A stretch of 64,000 nt of DNA, from NCBI GenBank assembly GCA_011523545.1, contig WTGN01000092.1, positions 29,686-93,685 on the forward strand. Reading direction: 5' to 3'. The position numbers were made by a program, and so were the translations under genes. The notes under the pieces were generated by a model. That model ran no database searches and was not told where the DNA came from. It was given only the letters and a program-made list of their open reading frames with translations. The stretch comes from Chloroflexota bacterium (GTDB lineage Bacteria > Chloroflexota > Anaerolineae > Aggregatilineales > Phototrophicaceae). Shown in pieces: positions 9,275-19,228 of the stretch. How positions within the stretch are numbered: position 1 is the first letter of the stretch; each line of letters starts with the position of its first letter.

Positions 9275-11215
9275 ATGATGATGCGAGGCGGCGGCTGGTT
9301 CCGATACATGCACGGCCTGGAGGCGAAAGCCAAGCCAAACGTCACGCGCCGCCTTCTCTTTCGCGTACTGAAATACGCGCGTCCTTATCGGCCGCAGATC
9401 GCCGGCATGTTGATCACCATCTTGCTGACAACCGGTCTCGGCTTGGTCAATCCGCTGATCTTCCGCCAAATCATAGACGATGCACTGCCGAACAAAGATA
9501 TCGGCATGCTCAATCTGCTGGCGCTGGCGATGGTCATGATTCCGCTAATCAGCGGCGTCGTGCGCATCATACAGCGCAAGTACAATGTCGCCATCGGTGA
9601 AGGCGTCATCTTCGACTTGCGCATCGCCCTTTATCGTCATCTGCAGCAGATGTCCCTGCGCTTCTTCACCAATACAAAAACGGGCGAGTTGATGAGCCGG
9701 CTGAACAATGACGTGGTCGGCGCGCAGAATGCGATCAGCAATACCATCGTCGCCATAATCACGAATGTCCTCACGGTGGTTGCGACGCTGGCGATGATGC
9801 TTTATCTGGAATGGCGGCTCACCGTTGTCGGCGTGCTTGTGCTGCCGCTGTTCATCTTGATCGCGCGGCGGCTAGGCAAGCGGCTGCAAAAAATCGCGCG
9901 CGCGCAAATGGAATACAACGCGCAAATGAACGCCATGATGAATGAGACGCTCAATATCAGCGGCGCCTTGCTCGTCAAGCTGTTCGGGCGCATCGACTCC
10001 GAAGTGGAGCACTTTGAGCAGCGCGCGGTTGACGTGCGCGACGCCGGCATCAAGCGGGCCGTGCTCGGCAGTCAATTCTTCGTGCTGATCGGCCTGGTCA
10101 GCGTGGTGGGTACGGCGCTGGTCTATTGGGTCGGCGGGCTGCTGGTCATTGAGGGCGTCTTCACGATAGGCACAATCGTCGCCTTTGTCATTTATCTGAC
10201 GCAGCTCTATACACCACTTCAGGCGCTGACAAACGCGCCGGTGGATTTCGCCCAGTCCATCGTCAGCTTCGAACGCGTCTTCGAGATCATCGACCTGCCA
10301 TTGGAGATCGCCGAAGCCGATGACGCGCTTCACCTGGCGGATGTCAAGGGCGAGCTGGTCTTTGACGATGTCAGCTTCCGCTACCACATTGATGACGGGC
10401 AATTGCTTTCCGATGTCGAGCGAATCGGCCGCTTCGCCAGCGTGACGGCAACGCGCTCTGGCGACCTCGGCCGGCGGCAGAATGGCGCGCCGGCGAACGC
10501 TGTCCGGCATCAAGCGCGCGATATGGCTTTGCAAAATATCTCCCTCTATATCAAGCCCGGTCAGCTTGTCGCGCTGGTTGGCCCAAGCGGCGCCGGCAAA
10601 ACGACGCTGACTTACTTGATTCCGCGTCTCTACGACCCATCATCCGGCAGGATAAGCCTCGACGGCAGCGATCTGCGCCGCTTGACCTTGAGCACAATGG
10701 CCGAGCACATCGGCATGGTGACGCAGGAGACCTTCCTCTTTCATGACACCATCCGCACCAACCTGCTCTATGCCAAGCCCGCCGCCAGCGACGCGGAAAT
10801 CGTAGCCGCTGCCAAAGCCGCCCACATTCATGATTTCATCATGGGTTTGAGCGAGGGCTATGACTCCATCGTCGGCGAGCGCGGTTATCGGCTAAGCGGC
10901 GGCGAAAAGCAGCGTATGGCGATCGCCCGCGTCATCCTGAAGGATCCCCGCATTCTCGTGCTGGACGAGGCGACCAGCCATCTGGACAGCCAGTCGGAAG
11001 CCTTAATCCAGGATGCGCTCAGCCACATTATGCGGGGGCGCACCAGCATCGTCATCGCCCATCGGCTCAGCACGATTTTGGCCGCCGATACCATTCTCGT
11101 GCTGGACCGCGGCGCCATCGTCGAGCGCGGCACGCACAGCCAACTGCTGGGGCAAGATGGCCTCTATGCCAAGCTCTACGAAACGCAATTCAGCAAGCAG
11201 CATGAGCTGGCTTGA
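9275..11215 (+). CDS. ABC exporter, fused membrane and ATPase domains (MsbA/MdlB type)
   Basis: A half-transporter of 646 residues expected to work as a homodimer, exporting lipids, drugs or peptides. Residues about 30-330 form the six-helix membrane domain, including the FFTNTKTGELMSRLNNDV intracellular loop. The ATPase domain has Walker A GPSGAGKTT (near residue 435), signature LSGGEKQRMAIARV, Walker B ILVLDEATSHLD and the H-loop IVIAHRLST. About 45 extra hydrophilic residues (roughly 372-418, with DVERIGRFASVTATRSGD) sit between the first strand of the ATPase domain and the Walker A region. That insertion is unusual. GGGAGGCGAAG precedes the ATG triplet at 9275. The nitrilase-family gene starts 15 bp downstream. 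Confidence 0.92.
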   Translation: MMMRGGGWFRYMHGLEAKAKPNVTRRLLFRVLKYARPYRPQIAGMLITILLTTGLGLVNPLIFRQIIDDALPNKDIGMLNLLALAMVMIPLISGVVRIIQRKYNVAIGEGVIFDLRIALYRHLQQMSLRFFTNTKTGELMSRLNNDVVGAQNAISNTIVAIITNVLTVVATLAMMLYLEWRLTVVGVLVLPLFILIARRLGKRLQKIARAQMEYNAQMNAMMNETLNISGALLVKLFGRIDSEVEHFEQRAVDVRDAGIKRAVLGSQFFVLIGLVSVVGTALVYWVGGLLVIEGVFTIGTIVAFVIYLTQLYTPLQALTNAPVDFAQSIVSFERVFEIIDLPLEIAEADDALHLADVKGELVFDDVSFRYHIDDGQLLSDVERIGRFASVTATRSGDLGRRQNGAPANAVRHQARDMALQNISLYIKPGQLVALVGPSGAGKTTLTYLIPRLYDPSSGRISLDGSDLRRLTLSTMAEHIGMVTQETFLFHDTIRTNLLYAKPAASDAEIVAAAKAAHIHDFIMGLSEGYDSIVGERGYRLSGGEKQRMAIARVILKDPRILVLDEATSHLDSQSEALIQDALSHIMRGRTSIVIAHRLSTILAADTILVLDRGAIVERGTHSQLLGQDGLYAKLYETQFSKQHELA

Positions 11216-11230
11216 GCGGCGGCGAAGCCA

Positions 11231-12001
11231 GTGAAAGCGACCATCACGCAACTTGACGCGCGAGTTTTGGAGCGCGAATGGACGCGGCTTCGGCGGCATG
11301 TTACGTCGGAGCAAACCGACCTGCTGCTGCTGCCCGAGATGTGTTTTTTGCCCTGGTTCTGCGCCTCCCCCCGGCGAAGCGAATTAACCTGGGCGCGGGC
11401 GGTCCATGACCACGCGCAATGGCTTGGCAGGCTGCCCGAGCTCGGCGTGAAGACCATCGTCGGCACGGCGCCGCGGAATGTCGGCGGCAAGCGGTTTAAT
11501 TCCGCCTATCTCTGGACGGCTGACGGCGGGATTCGCTGGATTCATCACAAGACTTACTTGCCGAACGATAAGGGTTACTGGGAAGCCAACTGGTATGACC
11601 GCGCCCCGATTGACTTCGAGCCGGTATGCGCTGTCGAGCTGTCGCTGGGGCTTATGATTTGCACAGAACTCTGGTTCATGCAGCACGCCCGTGATTACGG
11701 CAGGCGCGCGGTGCATTTGCTGCTTAATCCGCGCAGCACGCCCCTGCATACGAATGATAAATGGCTGGCCGGCGGTCGGGCGGCGGCGGTCGTCTCAGGC
11801 GCATTCTGCCTCTCGTCGAATCACGCCGGTCATGCAGATAAGCTCGCGCTGGGCGGGGCCGGCTGGATCTGCGATCCCGATGGCGCCGTGCTCGCGACAA
11901 CCTCGGCCGCGGACCCCTTCGTCTCGCTGGATCTCGACCTCGACAAAGCGAACGAAGCCAAGTCCACCTACCCGCGCTACGTTGATGACAGCGAGTTTTG
12001 A
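11231..12001 (+). CDS. Carbon-nitrogen hydrolase (nitrilase superfamily)
   Basis: The catalytic triad of the superfamily is visible: Glu in LLLLPEMCF, Lys in HHKTYLP and Cys in LMICTELWF. These enzymes hydrolyse nitriles, amides or carbamoyl groups through a thioester intermediate. The 256-residue length fits a single CN-hydrolase domain. The start is a GTG at 11231, 15 bp after the ABC exporter gene, with only a weak ribosome-binding site. The pair may be co-transcribed. The substrate cannot be told from sequence; the short sequence after Cys (ELWFMQHARDYG) does not match a subfamily I can name. Confidence 0.87.
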   Translation: MKATITQLDARVLEREWTRLRRHVTSEQTDLLLLPEMCFLPWFCASPRRSELTWARAVHDHAQWLGRLPELGVKTIVGTAPRNVGGKRFNSAYLWTADGGIRWIHHKTYLPNDKGYWEANWYDRAPIDFEPVCAVELSLGLMICTELWFMQHARDYGRRAVHLLLNPRSTPLHTNDKWLAGGRAAAVVSGAFCLSSNHAGHADKLALGGAGWICDPDGAVLATTSAADPFVSLDLDLDKANEAKSTYPRYVDDSEF

Positions 12002-12073
12002 GCGCCTTCTTCGCTGTACAAGTTTCGTTCGGCTCTGCTAACATACCGGCGAGGAGAAATCGATTCACCGCTT

Positions 12074-13108
12074 ATGGCTGAGTTTCGCTTGATCGTGGGG
12101 CTGGGGAATCCTGGCGACAAATATGAGAAGACGCGTCACAACGTCGGCTGGCGCGTCATTGACGAGTTGGTGGCGCGCCATCAGCTGGGCGCCGGCCGCA
12201 GTGAACAACGAGCGCACACCTGGGATGGCAGCATCGGCGGCCTGCGCGTCAAGCTGGCCAAACCGCTGACCTACATGAATCGCAGTGGCGAAGCAGTCCG
12301 CGCGCTGATGGATTACTATGACATTCCCCGCGCCGGCCTCATCGTTGTGCATGACGACCTGGACACGCCATTCGGCATCTTGCGATTGCGGAAAGCGGGC
12401 GGGCATGGCGGGCAGAATGGCTTGCGCAGCATCATTCAGCACCTCGGCGGCGGTGGCTTTGCGCGCTTGCGCTTTGGCATCGGGCGCCCGCCCGGCAAAA
12501 TGCAGCCGGTCGATTATGTGCTGCGGCCCTTCAAGGGCGATGACGCCATTCTAGCCGCCGAAGTGGCGGCGAGAGCGGCGGACGCCATCGAGGCTTGGCT
12601 CGGCGACGGCATCGACCTCGCCATGTCGCGATACAATGGCGATGCGCCAAGACAGGCTGACGAGCGCAGCAAGCAAGACCCGGAAGCGCGGCTGGCCGTC
12701 CTTCAGCGCGCGCATGAGTTGTCGCCTTCCGATACCAGAACCTTGGCGAAATTGATCGCGCTTCAAAGGAAACTGGGCATGCTTGACGCGGCGGTCGCCG
12801 GGCATTTGAAGTTGGCGGCGATTTTAGACGCACGCGGAGAAGGCGCCCTGGCGAACGCCGAGCGAGTCAAAGCAGTGACCATCAAGCCCGAGCTGGTCGA
12901 TGTACAACGCGCGATTGCGGACTGGTATTTGGCGCAAGCGAATCGGAAGAAAGCAGTCGCGCGGCTTCTCATTCTGGCCGACTACATGAATCGGGCGGAC
13001 AGTGAGGCGGCGCTGCTAACTGTCGAGCAGGCGCTGGCGATCAATCCGCAGCATCCCAAAGCGCTGGAGTATCAGCGGCAATTAAAAGCGCTATGCGCGG
13101 CCCGATAG
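12074..13108 (+). CDS. pth: Peptidyl-tRNA hydrolase with C-terminal TPR-like extension
   Basis: Cleaves peptidyl-tRNA released from stalled ribosomes. Residues 1-190 are a complete Pth domain: IVGLGNPGDKYEKTRHNVGW with catalytic His22, KPLTYMNRSGEAV, VVHDDLDTPFG and GGHGGQNGLRSI. The protein then continues for about 150 residues beyond the usual ~190. That tail is helical and alanine-rich, with TPR-like repeats near the end (LTVEQALAINPQHPKALEY). No stop or frameshift separates the two parts. TPR tails usually mediate protein contacts, so a ribosome-rescue partner is conceivable, but that is inference. The ATG at 12074 gives the standard Pth N-terminus. Confidence 0.93.
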   Translation: MAEFRLIVGLGNPGDKYEKTRHNVGWRVIDELVARHQLGAGRSEQRAHTWDGSIGGLRVKLAKPLTYMNRSGEAVRALMDYYDIPRAGLIVVHDDLDTPFGILRLRKAGGHGGQNGLRSIIQHLGGGGFARLRFGIGRPPGKMQPVDYVLRPFKGDDAILAAEVAARAADAIEAWLGDGIDLAMSRYNGDAPRQADERSKQDPEARLAVLQRAHELSPSDTRTLAKLIALQRKLGMLDAAVAGHLKLAAILDARGEGALANAERVKAVTIKPELVDVQRAIADWYLAQANRKKAVARLLILADYMNRADSEAALLTVEQALAINPQHPKALEYQRQLKALCAAR

Positions 13109-13140
13109 CGCCGCATTCCAATGAGAGGAGTTAGCTGAAA

Positions 13141-14349
13141 ATGCAGATCATGGCGCCGGAATCCATCGGCATGTCGTCGGAACGACTCAACAATATCACC
13201 GCTCGGCTGAGTGAATACGTGGACGAGGGGCTGGCCCCCGGCTTTGTCACGCTGGTCGGGCGCGAATCGGAAGTGCTGCATTTCGAGGTTTGCGGCTACC
13301 GCGACGTGGAAAAGCAGCTGCCGATGGAGCGCGACACGCTTTTCCGCATCTACAGCATGACCAAGCCGATCACGTCCATCGCGCTGATGCAGCTGCATGA
13401 ACGGGGCAAATTCCAACTCGTCGAACCGGTCAGCCGCTACATTCCCGCCTTCCGCGAGACGAAAGTATTAAGCGGCATGGGCTACCTGGGGCAGCAGCTG
13501 GAAGCGCAGAATCCGCAAATGACGATTCATCACCTGCTCACCCATACCGCCGGCTTGAGCTACGGCTTTTACCTGGATAGTCCGATTGACGAGATGTATC
13601 GCAAATCGATTTTCCGCAACGAAAGCGCCACGCTGGAAGAGAAGATCACCGGCATGGCGAAACTGCCGTTATGCTTTCAGCCGGGCAGCGGCTGGAATTA
13701 CAGCATCGCCACCGATGTATGCGGCTATCTGGTGCAAGTGCTGGCGGACATGCCATTCGAAGATTATCTGAAAGAACATATCTTCAACCCGCTCGGCATG
13801 GTTGATACCGACTTCTTCGCGCCGGCGGACAAGGTCGAGCGCCTGGCTGAACTTTATAAACATGATCCCTTGACCGGCGCTCTCAAAGTGTATAAGGGCG
13901 CGCAGGGCATCCCCGCTCAAGATTACTGCAAGCCGGCAGCGGCGCCTTCGGGCGGAGGCGGTCTGGTTTCGACAGCGGCGGATTACTGGCGTTTCGCCAA
14001 CGCGCTTTTGAACGAAGACGAACTGGATGACGCGCGGATAATCGGGCGCAAGACCCTCGAGTTCATGACGCGCAATCATATCAGAGCGGAATTGCTGCCG
14101 CTTAATATCGGCCCCAGCCCCATGCCCGGCAAAGGCTTCGGCCTCGGCTTTGATGTCATCATGGATGCCGCGCAGACTCGCGTGCTCAACTCCGACGGGA
14201 CCTACGGTTGGAGCGGCGCGGCCGCCACCAATTTCTGGGTCGACCCGCAGGAGCAGCTGGTCGGCATCATCATGACGCAAATCATGGATAATGTGCAGCT
14301 CTTCCAGCAGGACTTCCGCGCCCTCACCTATCAGGCGCTGGTGGATTAG
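13141..14349 (+). CDS. Serine hydrolase, beta-lactamase class C / esterase family
   Basis: A 402-residue penicillin-binding-protein-like hydrolase without a signal peptide, so probably cytoplasmic. The active-site SxxK is SMTK at residues 72-75. A WNYSIATDV segment near residue 184 supplies the Tyr motif, as in EstB-type esterases. The C-terminal GWSGAAATNFWVDPQE takes the place of the KTG/HxG strand. Members hydrolyse esters, amides or D-amino peptides; a true beta-lactamase role is unlikely for this pattern. GGAG lies 12 nt before the ATG. Its stop overlaps the stop of the convergent second serine hydrolase by 2 bp. Confidence 0.88.
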   Translation: MQIMAPESIGMSSERLNNITARLSEYVDEGLAPGFVTLVGRESEVLHFEVCGYRDVEKQLPMERDTLFRIYSMTKPITSIALMQLHERGKFQLVEPVSRYIPAFRETKVLSGMGYLGQQLEAQNPQMTIHHLLTHTAGLSYGFYLDSPIDEMYRKSIFRNESATLEEKITGMAKLPLCFQPGSGWNYSIATDVCGYLVQVLADMPFEDYLKEHIFNPLGMVDTDFFAPADKVERLAELYKHDPLTGALKVYKGAQGIPAQDYCKPAAAPSGGGGLVSTAADYWRFANALLNEDELDDARIIGRKTLEFMTRNHIRAELLPLNIGPSPMPGKGFGLGFDVIMDAAQTRVLNSDGTYGWSGAAATNFWVDPQEQLVGIIMTQIMDNVQLFQQDFRALTYQALVD

Positions 14350-15512
14350 GGGGATTCGATCGCCGGGATCAGATAATTCCAGAGGAACTCATAAGATTCC
14401 GCTTCTTCGGCATAATCACGCTGATTGCCGCGATAGCCGTGCGTCGTCACCAGCACCAGGCGCAAGCCGGGAATCACGTGCAGGATCTGCCCGCCGGCGC
14501 CCAAGGCCGAATACATATCGTAACCGGCGATCTGGTTCAGCCACCAGTAATAGCCGTAGCCGGCGTAATTGTTGCCGATGTCGATTTGCGGCGAAGTAGA
14601 AGCCGCCACCCACCAGCCCGGCACAATCTGCTCGCCGCCCCAGCGCCCCTCGTCAAGATACAGTTGGCCGAAGCGCGCAATCTCGCGGGCGGTCATGCTC
14701 ACGCTGTGCCCGCCGGTGAAATAGCCCTGCGGATCGACGCCCCAGAACTCGACTTCGATACCGAGCGGCTCGAACAGAAAGCGATGGGCGAACTCGCAGA
14801 CGCTCATGCCGGCCGCCTCGGTCAACACGGCGGACAGTACATGTGAGACGCCGGTGCTGTAATTGAAGCTCGCGCCTGGCGCCTGGCGCTGGGGCAAGCT
14901 CAGGATATCAGCCACCCAATCGCCGCTTCGGTTCAATAGCCGGCTGGCCTCATTCTCCTCCCAGGCCAGACCATGCGTCATCGTCAGCATGTCATGCAGG
15001 GTCAGGCGGCGCAGCCCCGGCGCCATCAGCGCTTCATAGCGGGCGGGCAAATAATCGGCGATTCTGTCCTCGCTGGATTGGAAATACCCGCCCTCAATAG
15101 CGATGCCGACGAGCGCCGATAGCATGCTCTTGGAGACGCTGGCGATATTGTTGCTGTCGGCGGCGTGGCTGCCGTTGTAATAGGCTTCGTAGGCGATTTG
15201 CCCGTTGCGCATGATGATGAGCGCTTGCCGCGTCCGCGATTCCGCCAAGAGCGCCAGCCCGGGTTCAATGATACTCGGCTCGATGCCCTGCGCGCTCAAA
15301 TCGGACAGCCGCCAAAGCGTAACATCAGTCAGGTCGTCCGGCGCAATGCCGCGCTGATAGAAGCGCCGCTGCGTGCTTCGCCCGTCGATATCACAAACGG
15401 CGGGGGGCAGCTCTTCAGATTGCGACTGCGGAAAGCCGCTTGGAATTGCAGCCAGCAGCAGCATCAGCGCGAGGATGTGGCGCGTCATCGGATGCAATTG
15501 TCTTGGGAACAT
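14346..15512 (-). CDS. Exported serine hydrolase, NylB/beta-lactamase-like
   Basis: Residues 1-30 form a signal peptide with a strong hydrophobic core (ILALMLLLAAI), so the enzyme is exported. The catalytic motif SVSK lies near residue 125 within NIASVSKSMLSALVGIAIEGG, followed by FNYSTGVSHVLSAV and GAGGQILHV. This trio resembles 6-aminohexanoate-dimer hydrolase and related beta-lactamase-fold amidases. Two in-frame starts are possible, 15512 and 15488; I kept the first because GGAG precedes it. It is a second, divergent paralogue beside the cytoplasmic hydrolase at 13141-14349, in convergent orientation with overlapping stop codons. Confidence 0.86.
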   Translation of the reverse strand: MFPRQLHPMTRHILALMLLLAAIPSGFPQSQSEELPPAVCDIDGRSTQRRFYQRGIAPDDLTDVTLWRLSDLSAQGIEPSIIEPGLALLAESRTRQALIIMRNGQIAYEAYYNGSHAADSNNIASVSKSMLSALVGIAIEGGYFQSSEDRIADYLPARYEALMAPGLRRLTLHDMLTMTHGLAWEENEASRLLNRSGDWVADILSLPQRQAPGASFNYSTGVSHVLSAVLTEAAGMSVCEFAHRFLFEPLGIEVEFWGVDPQGYFTGGHSVSMTAREIARFGQLYLDEGRWGGEQIVPGWWVAASTSPQIDIGNNYAGYGYYWWLNQIAGYDMYSALGAGGQILHVIPGLRLVLVTTHGYRGNQRDYAEEAESYEFLWNYLIPAIESP

Positions 15513-15673
15513 AAGTGCACTTTACTCCGTCACCGGTCAGGATTTCAACGGTCGATTGCGCCAGGCCTTCAGCCAGCGTGAATCGGCCGGCTCCGGCTTG
15601 ATTCGTGTCTAGTGGCTCGTCACCCGCTCTGATATACTGATCCGTCGCTTGAATCCAACTATCGAAGGCATCC

Positions 15674-18600
15674 ATGTCGCTGAATCTGTCAGGGCTCCTG
15701 CACATCCTGCGCGAATGCAGGGTTTATCAGTCGCTGCTCACCGAGCTCGCGCAAGCCAATCAGCATACACAGTTCAATGTCGTTCGTTCGGCGCGGCCCT
15801 TTCTGCTGGCGGCGCTGGCGGCGGATTGGGACGGCCCGATAATCTTCTTAACCGCGGCCCTGCGGCGCGCCTACAACGTCAGCGAGCAATTGCCGATTTG
15901 GCAGGCCGACAGCGCGCGCCTGTACCGCTTTGCCGAGCCCTCTGCGCTCTTTTACGAACGCGCCCCCTGGGACGCAAGCGTTATCCGCAATCGCATCGAT
16001 AGCTTGTCCGCGCTGGCCCTATCACAAAGCCAGAAGAATGTCGTCATCGTCGCGTCAGCCAAAGCTGTCATGCAGGCCACCGTACCCACATCAGTATTTC
16101 GCGACGCGTCGATCACAATCGAAATCGGGCAGCGGCATCGCATGGAATCGCTCATCTTGCGCTGGATAGGCATGGGTTATGAACCGGCGACCGTCGTGCT
16201 TGAACCCGGCAGTTTCAGCCGGCGCGGCGGCATTCTCGATATCTACCCGCTGGCGAGTGATTATCCCCTGCGCATCGAGTTCTTTGACGACGAAGTTGAG
16301 AGCTTGCGCCGCTTCAACCCGGGCGACCAGCGCAGCATTTACCGCGTTGAATCGGCCACTATCGCGCCGGCCCGCGAAGCCCTGCCCGCCATGACAAAGG
16401 CCATCGGCGCCGAGCGAGAGGCTTGGCTGCGCGCAATCGGCGAAGACAGCGCCAGCTCTACCAGCATCAGCGCCGACATCGAGTCTTTATCGCAGGGCAG
16501 CGCCTTCGCCCATATTGAGCATTATCTGCCTTATCTCTATGAGCGGCCGGCCAGCCTGCTCGATTACGCGCCGGCAAATGCCCTGATAATTCTTGAAGAG
16601 CCTGATTTTCTCGAATCGATGGCGGAGGAAATCAGCGAGGCGGCGGAAAACAACCGCGGCGATGCCGAGTCTTCATTGCAGATCGCTGCCGATCATCCAG
16701 CGCCCTATCTGTCCTGGAGCGCGCTGCAAGCCGATCTCGACGGTCTGACGACGCTGGAGCTGGCCAATCTGCCCGCGGGCGACGCGCCGCGCCTCTTCTC
16801 GCCGGGGGAGCGTTTCGGCGGGCAGCTGCGGCCCTTGCTCAATCGCGCCCGGCAGCTGCGCAATCATGGCGACCGCGCCGTGATCATCACGGAACAGGTC
16901 GAGCGGCTGGAGAATCTCTGGTACGAGCAGGATGCATCCGCCTTTATTTCAACGGTCGAATCAGTCGAGGAGGCGCCGGGGCCCGCGTCCTTGCGTTTCG
17001 TGCGCGGCTCGGCGGCGGAGGGCTGGTCGCTGGCGAGCGATGGCGGCGCGCTGCACTTCATCACCGATGCCGAAATCTTCGGCTGGTCACGCCCTGAACC
17101 ACGGCGGCGCAGCGAAACGAAAGGCGCGCGCGCGAGGGTGGCGATAGACACGTCCTACACCGATTGGAAAGAAGGCACGCATGTCGTGCATGTCGATTAC
17201 GGCATCGGCAGATTCGCCGGTCTACGCCATCGCACCCTCAACAGCACTGAGCGTGAATATCTGCTGGTCGAGTATCACGGGGCGGATAGCATTTATGTGC
17301 CCATCCACCAGGCCGACCGCCTTTCGCGCTACGTGGGCGCGGAAGAAACGCCACCGAAGCTCAACAAGTTGGGCAAGCCGGATCAATGGCAGAAGGCGCG
17401 CGACAAAGCCCGCCGCAACGCGGAAGAGGAAGCCAAAGAGCTGCTCGAAGTTTACAGCCGGCGCGCCCAAGCCTCTGGTTACGCCTTCAGCCCCGACAGC
17501 GCCTGGCAGCACGAGATGGAAGCCGGTTTTCCCTTCGTCGAAACTGAAGATCAACTGCGCGTCATTCAGGAAGTAAAAGCCGACATGCATGAGCGCAAGC
17601 CCATGGATCGCTTGATCTGCGGCGATGTCGGCTTTGGCAAAACCGAGGTCGCTTTGCGCGCCGCCTTCAAAGCGGTGCAAGATGGCGCGCAGGTCGCTGT
17701 CCTGGTGCCGACAACCGTGCTGGCGCAGCAGCATTTCGAAAACTTCAAGTCTCGCTTGTCGGCCTTCCCGGTCGAGATCGAAATGCTCTCCCGTTTCCGT
17801 GGCAAAGCGCAGCAGGCGCAAATCACTGACAGGCTGGCCAGCGGCGAAGTTGATATAGTGATCGGCACGCATCGCCTGCTCTCAGCTGATATCCGTTTCA
17901 AGCAGCTTGGCCTGATGATCATCGACGAGGAGCAGCGTTTCGGCGTCAAGCATAAGGAGCATTTCAAGAAGCTGCGCTCGCGCATAGATATCTTGACGCT
18001 GACGGCGACGCCGATACCGCGCACGCTCTACCTGAGCTTGAGCGGAATTCGCGATATCAGCATGATCCAATCGGCGCCCGAAGAAAGACTGCCGGTAATC
18101 ACGCAGGTCGGCGCCTGGGATGACAAGCTGAGCCGGCTGGCGATCATGCGCGAGCTAGAGCGCGGCGGGCAGGTTTTCGTCGTGCACAATCGCGTTCAGT
18201 CCATCCATATCATCCGCAACCGGATTGAAAGAATCGTGCCGGAAGCGGCCATCGCCATCGCGCATGGACAAATGCCGCCGCGCGCGCTGGAAAAAGTCAT
18301 GTCCGAATTTACGCGCGGCGAATATGACATTCTGATTTCAACTTCAATCATCGAAAACGGCATCGACATGCCGCGCGTCAACACCCTGATTGTCGATCGG
18401 GCGGATCACTTCGGCGTCGCCCAGCTTTATCAACTGAGGGGGCGCGTCGGCCGCTCCGCCCAGCAGGCCTATGCCTATTTCTTCCACAGCGCCGGCTCGC
18501 TCACGCCGGAGGCGCGCACGCGGCTGGAGACGCTGGCCGAAAACGCGCAGTTGGGCGCCGGATTCCAGATCGCCATTCGCGACCTGGAGATGCGCGGCAG

Positions 18601-19192
18601 CGGCGACATTCTGAGCACGCGCCAGTCGGGCCACATCGCCAGCGTCGGCCTGCATTTGTACACCGAGATGCTGCAGCAGGCGGTCCAGGAGCAGCGAGGC
18701 GGCGCGGCGGCAAGCGATGCCGGTCTTGCGCCTGCGTCGGCGCGCGAGCGCCTCATCATTGACCTGCCGCTGCCAGCCTACCTGCCAACGGACTGGATAC
18801 CGGAGATGGCGCTGCGCCTGCAGCTGTATCGGCGCATTGGCGGCATCAAAAGCATTGACGAGATGAATCTCATGCGGGCGGAGTTGATCGACCGTTTCGG
18901 TCCTCTGCCAGCAGCGGTGGAGGGTCTGCTCTATCAGATCCAGGTCAAGGTCATGGCGCTGGCGATCCATGCAACCCATATCACCTTGCCGCGCGATCAA
19001 ATTCGGCTCAAACTGCCATTCCTCGCTACAATCAATCGCGAGCTGCTGGCGCTGACGCTGGGCGAGGATATCAAGGTCACGCGGACCGAGGTGCAGATGC
19101 CGGCGGAAGAGGGCCTCTGGCAAGATCGCCTGCTGGACCTGCTTGAGAAGTTGGCGGAGAAAATCAGCCTGGTCGGCGCCTTCAGTCAATAA
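15674..19192 (+). CDS. mfd: Transcription-repair coupling factor
   Basis: ATP-dependent translocase that removes RNA polymerase stalled at DNA lesions and recruits UvrA. The 1172-residue product has all domains in order: UvrB-like N-terminal region (residues 1-350), the CarD-like RNA-polymerase interaction domain (near 495-560, GTHVVHVDYGIGRFAGL), Walker A ICGDVGFGKTEVALRAAF (near 650), DEEQRFG (near 750), LTATPIPRTLYLSL, the helicase C-terminal part with QLRGRVGRS, and a C-terminal TRCF domain (from about 1030). AAGG lies 5 nt before the ATG. It stands alone on its strand, convergent with the YbaK-like gene 36 bp away. Confidence 0.97.
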   Translation: MSLNLSGLLHILRECRVYQSLLTELAQANQHTQFNVVRSARPFLLAALAADWDGPIIFLTAALRRAYNVSEQLPIWQADSARLYRFAEPSALFYERAPWDASVIRNRIDSLSALALSQSQKNVVIVASAKAVMQATVPTSVFRDASITIEIGQRHRMESLILRWIGMGYEPATVVLEPGSFSRRGGILDIYPLASDYPLRIEFFDDEVESLRRFNPGDQRSIYRVESATIAPAREALPAMTKAIGAEREAWLRAIGEDSASSTSISADIESLSQGSAFAHIEHYLPYLYERPASLLDYAPANALIILEEPDFLESMAEEISEAAENNRGDAESSLQIAADHPAPYLSWSALQADLDGLTTLELANLPAGDAPRLFSPGERFGGQLRPLLNRARQLRNHGDRAVIITEQVERLENLWYEQDASAFISTVESVEEAPGPASLRFVRGSAAEGWSLASDGGALHFITDAEIFGWSRPEPRRRSETKGARARVAIDTSYTDWKEGTHVVHVDYGIGRFAGLRHRTLNSTEREYLLVEYHGADSIYVPIHQADRLSRYVGAEETPPKLNKLGKPDQWQKARDKARRNAEEEAKELLEVYSRRAQASGYAFSPDSAWQHEMEAGFPFVETEDQLRVIQEVKADMHERKPMDRLICGDVGFGKTEVALRAAFKAVQDGAQVAVLVPTTVLAQQHFENFKSRLSAFPVEIEMLSRFRGKAQQAQITDRLASGEVDIVIGTHRLLSADIRFKQLGLMIIDEEQRFGVKHKEHFKKLRSRIDILTLTATPIPRTLYLSLSGIRDISMIQSAPEERLPVITQVGAWDDKLSRLAIMRELERGGQVFVVHNRVQSIHIIRNRIERIVPEAAIAIAHGQMPPRALEKVMSEFTRGEYDILISTSIIENGIDMPRVNTLIVDRADHFGVAQLYQLRGRVGRSAQQAYAYFFHSAGSLTPEARTRLETLAENAQLGAGFQIAIRDLEMRGSGDILSTRQSGHIASVGLHLYTEMLQQAVQEQRGGAAASDAGLAPASARERLIIDLPLPAYLPTDWIPEMALRLQLYRRIGGIKSIDEMNLMRAELIDRFGPLPAAVEGLLYQIQVKVMALAIHATHITLPRDQIRLKLPFLATINRELLALTLGEDIKVTRTEVQMPAEEGLWQDRLLDLLEKLAEKISLVGAFSQ

Positions 19193-19228
19193 GGTCGGTT
19201 TCGCCAGGCAAGATCCGACCGCAGCGCC

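Noticed and set aside
19192..19222. GGTCGG / CCGACC hairpin between mfd and the YbaK-like gene as a terminator
   Set aside because: The loop is long and there is no T-tract on either side.
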